Source of the DNA: CALFVT01 sp964513675
GTDB lineage: Bacteria > Pseudomonadota > Alphaproteobacteria > Caulobacterales > Maricaulaceae
Length of the DNA stretch: 64,000 bases
Assembly: GCA_964513675.1 (NCBI GenBank)
Contig: CAZEOD010000006.1
Location: 1-64,000 of the forward strand
Reading direction: 5' to 3'
This document shows, piece by piece, positions 61,773-64,000 of this stretch. Position numbers and translations under genes: made by a program. How positions within the stretch are numbered: position 1 is the first letter of the stretch; the number at the start of each line of letters is the position of its first letter. Below the pieces are notes generated by a model, which did not search any database, was not told the DNA's origin, and worked only from the letters and a program-made list of their open reading frames with translations.

Positions 61773-61812
61773 TAGGCGCAGGCGCAGAGCCTAGGCTCAG
61801 GACCTACGCCTA
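61773..61812. repeat. Large inverted repeat between ychF and MAPEG gene
   Basis: TAGGCGCAGG (61773-61782) pairs with CCTACGCCTA (61803-61812) except one position; inside lies the perfect palindrome GAGCCTAGGCTC (61787-61798). It sits between two convergent genes and overlaps the MAPEG stop. It may act as a bidirectional terminator, although T tracts are weak. Confidence 0.6.
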
Positions 61813-62220
61813 GATAAATGCTGTTAAGATCATTCCCATCAGGCAAAATGTTGACAGACTAAAAATTATAAAGCGCGGCAAGATCGCGCCGCCGTTAATT
61901 TGTATCAAGCTATGGATAATCCGCAGCGCGACATAGGCCCATCCCAGAGCCAAAGCCGCTGCACTAGATTTTTCAGCGAGAAATAAAAAGAACATGAGCG
62001 CGTAAAAAATTGTCGGCTGCTCCATCAAATGATTATAATTATGGGCCGGCGCTTGAACTTTAAGGGGGAGTTGGTTTTTCCATTCGCCATCAGGCGATTT
62101 CGCACTATCCGCCGTTAAATCCGCGTCTTTTAAAATCGGCAGACGGCGCGCATATAAAATCACCCAGACAATAAGCGTCCAAATAATAAGCCCCAAGACC
62201 GGTGATAAAAAATGATCCAT
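61810..62220 (-). CDS. MAPEG family membrane protein
   Basis: About 136 residues, four helices. The family pattern is visible: NYNHLMEQPTIFYALMFFL with the usual acidic and Arg residues, preceded by PLKVQAPAHN and followed by WAYVALRIIHSLIQ. Members are membrane-associated glutathione transferases or leukotriene-like enzymes in eukaryotes; the bacterial role is unknown. ATG 62220 has AGAGG upstream; the TTG at 62235 is less likely. It is convergent with ychF. Confidence 0.85.
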   Translation of the reverse strand: MDHFLSPVLGLIIWTLIVWVILYARRLPILKDADLTADSAKSPDGEWKNQLPLKVQAPAHNYNHLMEQPTIFYALMFFLFLAEKSSAAALALGWAYVALRIIHSLIQINGGAILPRFIIFSLSTFCLMGMILTAFI

Positions 62221-62346
62221 AATATAGCCTCTCAATGCCCGTTTTCTTAATACCCGTCTTCTTAATCAATCTAGTTTTTAATGACTATGCGCATCCTTAA
62301 GCGCCCTATGGCACCGAAACAGGGAAGCGAAAGGTAGCCGCTTTGA

Positions 62347-64000
62347 TTACCCAAGCGGGAGGCAGGCCGACTCTAGCCATGTTTTCACATCACCCTTTAG
62401 CTGCGGGCCTATGAGCTTCAAAACGCGGGCATGATAATCATTCACCCACGTTACTTCGGCGGCTGTCAATAAAGACAGGTCAATCAAGCCTTTATGAAGC
62501 GGGGCATATGTCAGCGTTTCAAAGCCCAGCATGGCGCGCTCTCCGCCCTCTATATGCGCAGGCGGCGTCACGAATTGCAGGTTTTCAATTCGAATACCGT
62601 AACCGCCGGCTTTGTAATATCCCGGCTCATTAGAGACGATCATACCCGGGCGCAGAGCAATATTATTCGGTGTTTTGGAAATGCGCTGCGGGCCTTCATG
62701 CACACCCAAGAACACCCCAACACCATGGCCTGTGCCGTGGTCGTAATCCAGTCCCTTTTGCCATAAGGCCATACGGGCCAGCACATCAAGATTACTGCCC
62801 GGTATACCCTCGGGAAAGCGAATTTGAGACAAGGAAATATGGCCCTTAAGCACGCATGTGAAGCGTTCTCTCATTTCAGATGTCGGCGTGCCGATTGGCA
62901 CTGTGCGCGTAATATCCGTCGTTCCGTCCTGATATTGACCGCCGCTATCGACTAAATAAAGCGACCCTTGTTCCAATTTCTGCACCGTCGCCGTTGTCAC
63001 GCGAAAATGAACAATCGCACCATTTGAGCCGGCTCCAGAAATCGTCTCAAAGCTCAAGTCTTTCAGATCACCGCCCTCATGACGAAAAGCTTCAAGCTTT
63101 TGCGCCGCTTGAATTTCATCATATTCACCGCTTTGCGCCTGCGTATCCAGCCAGTGCAGAAAGCGCGTCACCGCCGCCCCGTCGCGAATATGGGCCGCCT
63201 GTGTTCCGGCAATCTCGGCCTCGTTTTTACACGCTTTTGGCAAAGCGACAGGGTCCATATTTGGCAAAACCTTTGCGCCAGCCGCCGTTAATTTATCACT
63301 ATACCACGCGGATGTCGCGCTAGGGTCAACCATAACCGCCTTACCCGTCATAGAATTAAGATGTCCGGCCAAAGCGTCTTCATCATGCAAGCTGACTTGA
63401 TTGCCCAGATGGGCGCGCACATCATCGGTAATTTTATCGGCATGAATAAACAGATCAACCTTACCCACCCGATCTATCAATAAATTTGACAAAGGTAGCG
63501 GCGTGCATTGCACATCCCCGCCCCGCACATTCAGGAGCCATGCGACAGATGCCGGCGATGTTATCAAGGCCGCATCTGCACCGGCATGGCTAACCGCTTG
63601 GCCTATGCGGCGGCGTTTATCGGCATGTCCCTCTCCGGCTAGCTCTAAGGGCTGCACCACAAGCGCCGCGCGGGGCGCGGGCGGGCGATCATCCCAAGCT
63701 TGGTCAATCGGATTAATGTCGAGCGCTTTTAACAAGCCGCCTGCCGCTTTCACAGCGCCAGCAATTTTTGCCAAGGCCTGCGGCGAATGAAGACGCGGAT
63801 CATAGCCAAAAACCTGCCCCGCTTGAACGGCTCCGCCCAGCCATTTGGCAAGGCTAGTGTCTTCAAGGCTAACATAATCAAATAAATCGCTCGAAACCTG
63901 ATCGCGAACCTGTAGCGTATAACGGCCATCGGTGAATATCGCCGCGTTCGTCAATGTCACAACGGCGGCGCCGGCCGATCCCGTAAACCCTGATACCCAC
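62347..64000 (-). CDS. Xaa-Pro aminopeptidase, N-terminus cut by window edge
   Basis: Metalloaminopeptidase of the M24B family that removes an N-terminal residue before proline. The frame stays open to the window edge (WVSGFTGSAGAAVVT, then IFTDGRYTLQ, read from 63999), so the true start lies beyond 64000. Two N-terminal creatinase-like domains precede the pita-bread catalytic domain with all metal ligands: the two Asp of YLVDSGGQYQDGTTDITRT, the His of GTGHGVGVFLGVHEGP, and the Glu of VSNEPGYY and IRIENL. Over 550 residues, longer than E. coli PepP, consistent with the three-domain type (XPNPEP1-like). Confidence 0.94.
   Translation of the reverse strand, partial: WVSGFTGSAGAAVVTLTNAAIFTDGRYTLQVRDQVSSDLFDYVSLEDTSLAKWLGGAVQAGQVFGYDPRLHSPQALAKIAGAVKAAGGLLKALDINPIDQAWDDRPPAPRAALVVQPLELAGEGHADKRRRIGQAVSHAGADAALITSPASVAWLLNVRGGDVQCTPLPLSNLLIDRVGKVDLFIHADKITDDVRAHLGNQVSLHDEDALAGHLNSMTGKAVMVDPSATSAWYSDKLTAAGAKVLPNMDPVALPKACKNEAEIAGTQAAHIRDGAAVTRFLHWLDTQAQSGEYDEIQAAQKLEAFRHEGGDLKDLSFETISGAGSNGAIVHFRVTTATVQKLEQGSLYLVDSGGQYQDGTTDITRTVPIGTPTSEMRERFTCVLKGHISLSQIRFPEGIPGSNLDVLARMALWQKGLDYDHGTGHGVGVFLGVHEGPQRISKTPNNIALRPGMIVSNEPGYYKAGGYGIRIENLQFVTPPAHIEGGERAMLGFETLTYAPLHKGLIDLSLLTAAEVTWVNDYHARVLKLIGPQLKGDVKTWLESACLPLG

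Noticed and set aside
1..64000. tRNA genes, rRNA, IS elements, prophage genes or CRISPR arrays
   Set aside because: None seen: no cloverleaf-like sequence with CCA ends, no transposase or integrase-like frames, no regularly spaced repeats.

Overview
The window looks like chromosomal DNA of a Gram-negative alphaproteobacterium. Reasons: the trpE-trpG-trpD-trpC block behind a ppiD-like gene, the proC / ybjN-like / ubiK-like / lgt / midA-like / pgeF neighbourhood, the rplY-pth-ychF run, an LptD assembly protein and many 1-8 bp gene overlaps. Base composition is moderate (near 50% GC by eye) and coding density is high. A marine Hyphomonas/Hellea-like lineage would fit, but that is only a guess. 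I saw no tRNA, rRNA, IS element, phage gene or CRISPR array. No gene-free stretch exceeds about 300 bp.

Layout. 0-6 kb: catalase-peroxidase katG (cut by the window edge), rpsD, a RarD transporter, a small membrane protein, then pyrG, secG and tpiA on the minus strand. 6-12 kb: ppiD and a tight trpEGDC operon. 12-17 kb: a GFA-fold protein, thiE, an exported SEL1-repeat protein, a MaoC hydratase, a class II aldolase, and alanine dehydrogenase divergent from an Lrp-type regulator. 17-28 kb: lptD, fpr, folE, a DUF1499 protein, a YheT-type hydrolase and a two-gene RND efflux system. 28-34 kb: an Ig-like membrane-anchored protein, a LOG-family enzyme, free-methionine-sulfoxide reductase, a divergent photolyase, and a minus-strand operon holding a photolyase split into two genes in reversed domain order plus a flavin oxidoreductase. 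34-38 kb: gap followed by a phosphoenolpyruvate carboxylase whose open frame has no ATG/GTG/TTG start in its first 190 codons.

37-47 kb: a vanadium haloperoxidase gene that appears broken by an in-frame stop and a frame change, a sterol-desaturase-family hydroxylase, a lipoprotein, trhO (interrupted by a 10-N assembly gap), a truncated unknown gene, a GST, an intergenic region with strong RNA-like hairpins, Kbp, a VOC protein, a 43-residue membrane peptide, a Ca2+/cation exchanger, and a pterin trio (PTPS homologue without its catalytic Cys, SDR, FolB) followed by a DUF2237 protein. 47-64 kb is mainly housekeeping: uvrC, two CDP-alcohol phosphatidyltransferases (one with a degenerate motif), ilvE, an OmpR/EnvZ-type pair, proC, ybjN-like, ubiK-like, lgt, midA-like, pgeF, prs, rplY, pth, ychF, a MAPEG protein and an Xaa-Pro aminopeptidase cut by the right edge.

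Themes: oxidative and light damage handling (katG, fRMsr, two photolyase systems, fpr), aromatic amino acid and folate/pterin synthesis, and envelope assembly (LptD, Lgt, PpiD, SecG, RND). The points most worth checking are the start-codon-less ppc, the split and order-swapped photolyase, the Cys-less PTPS in a folate cassette, the broken haloperoxidase, and the structured intergenic region near 42.8 kb.
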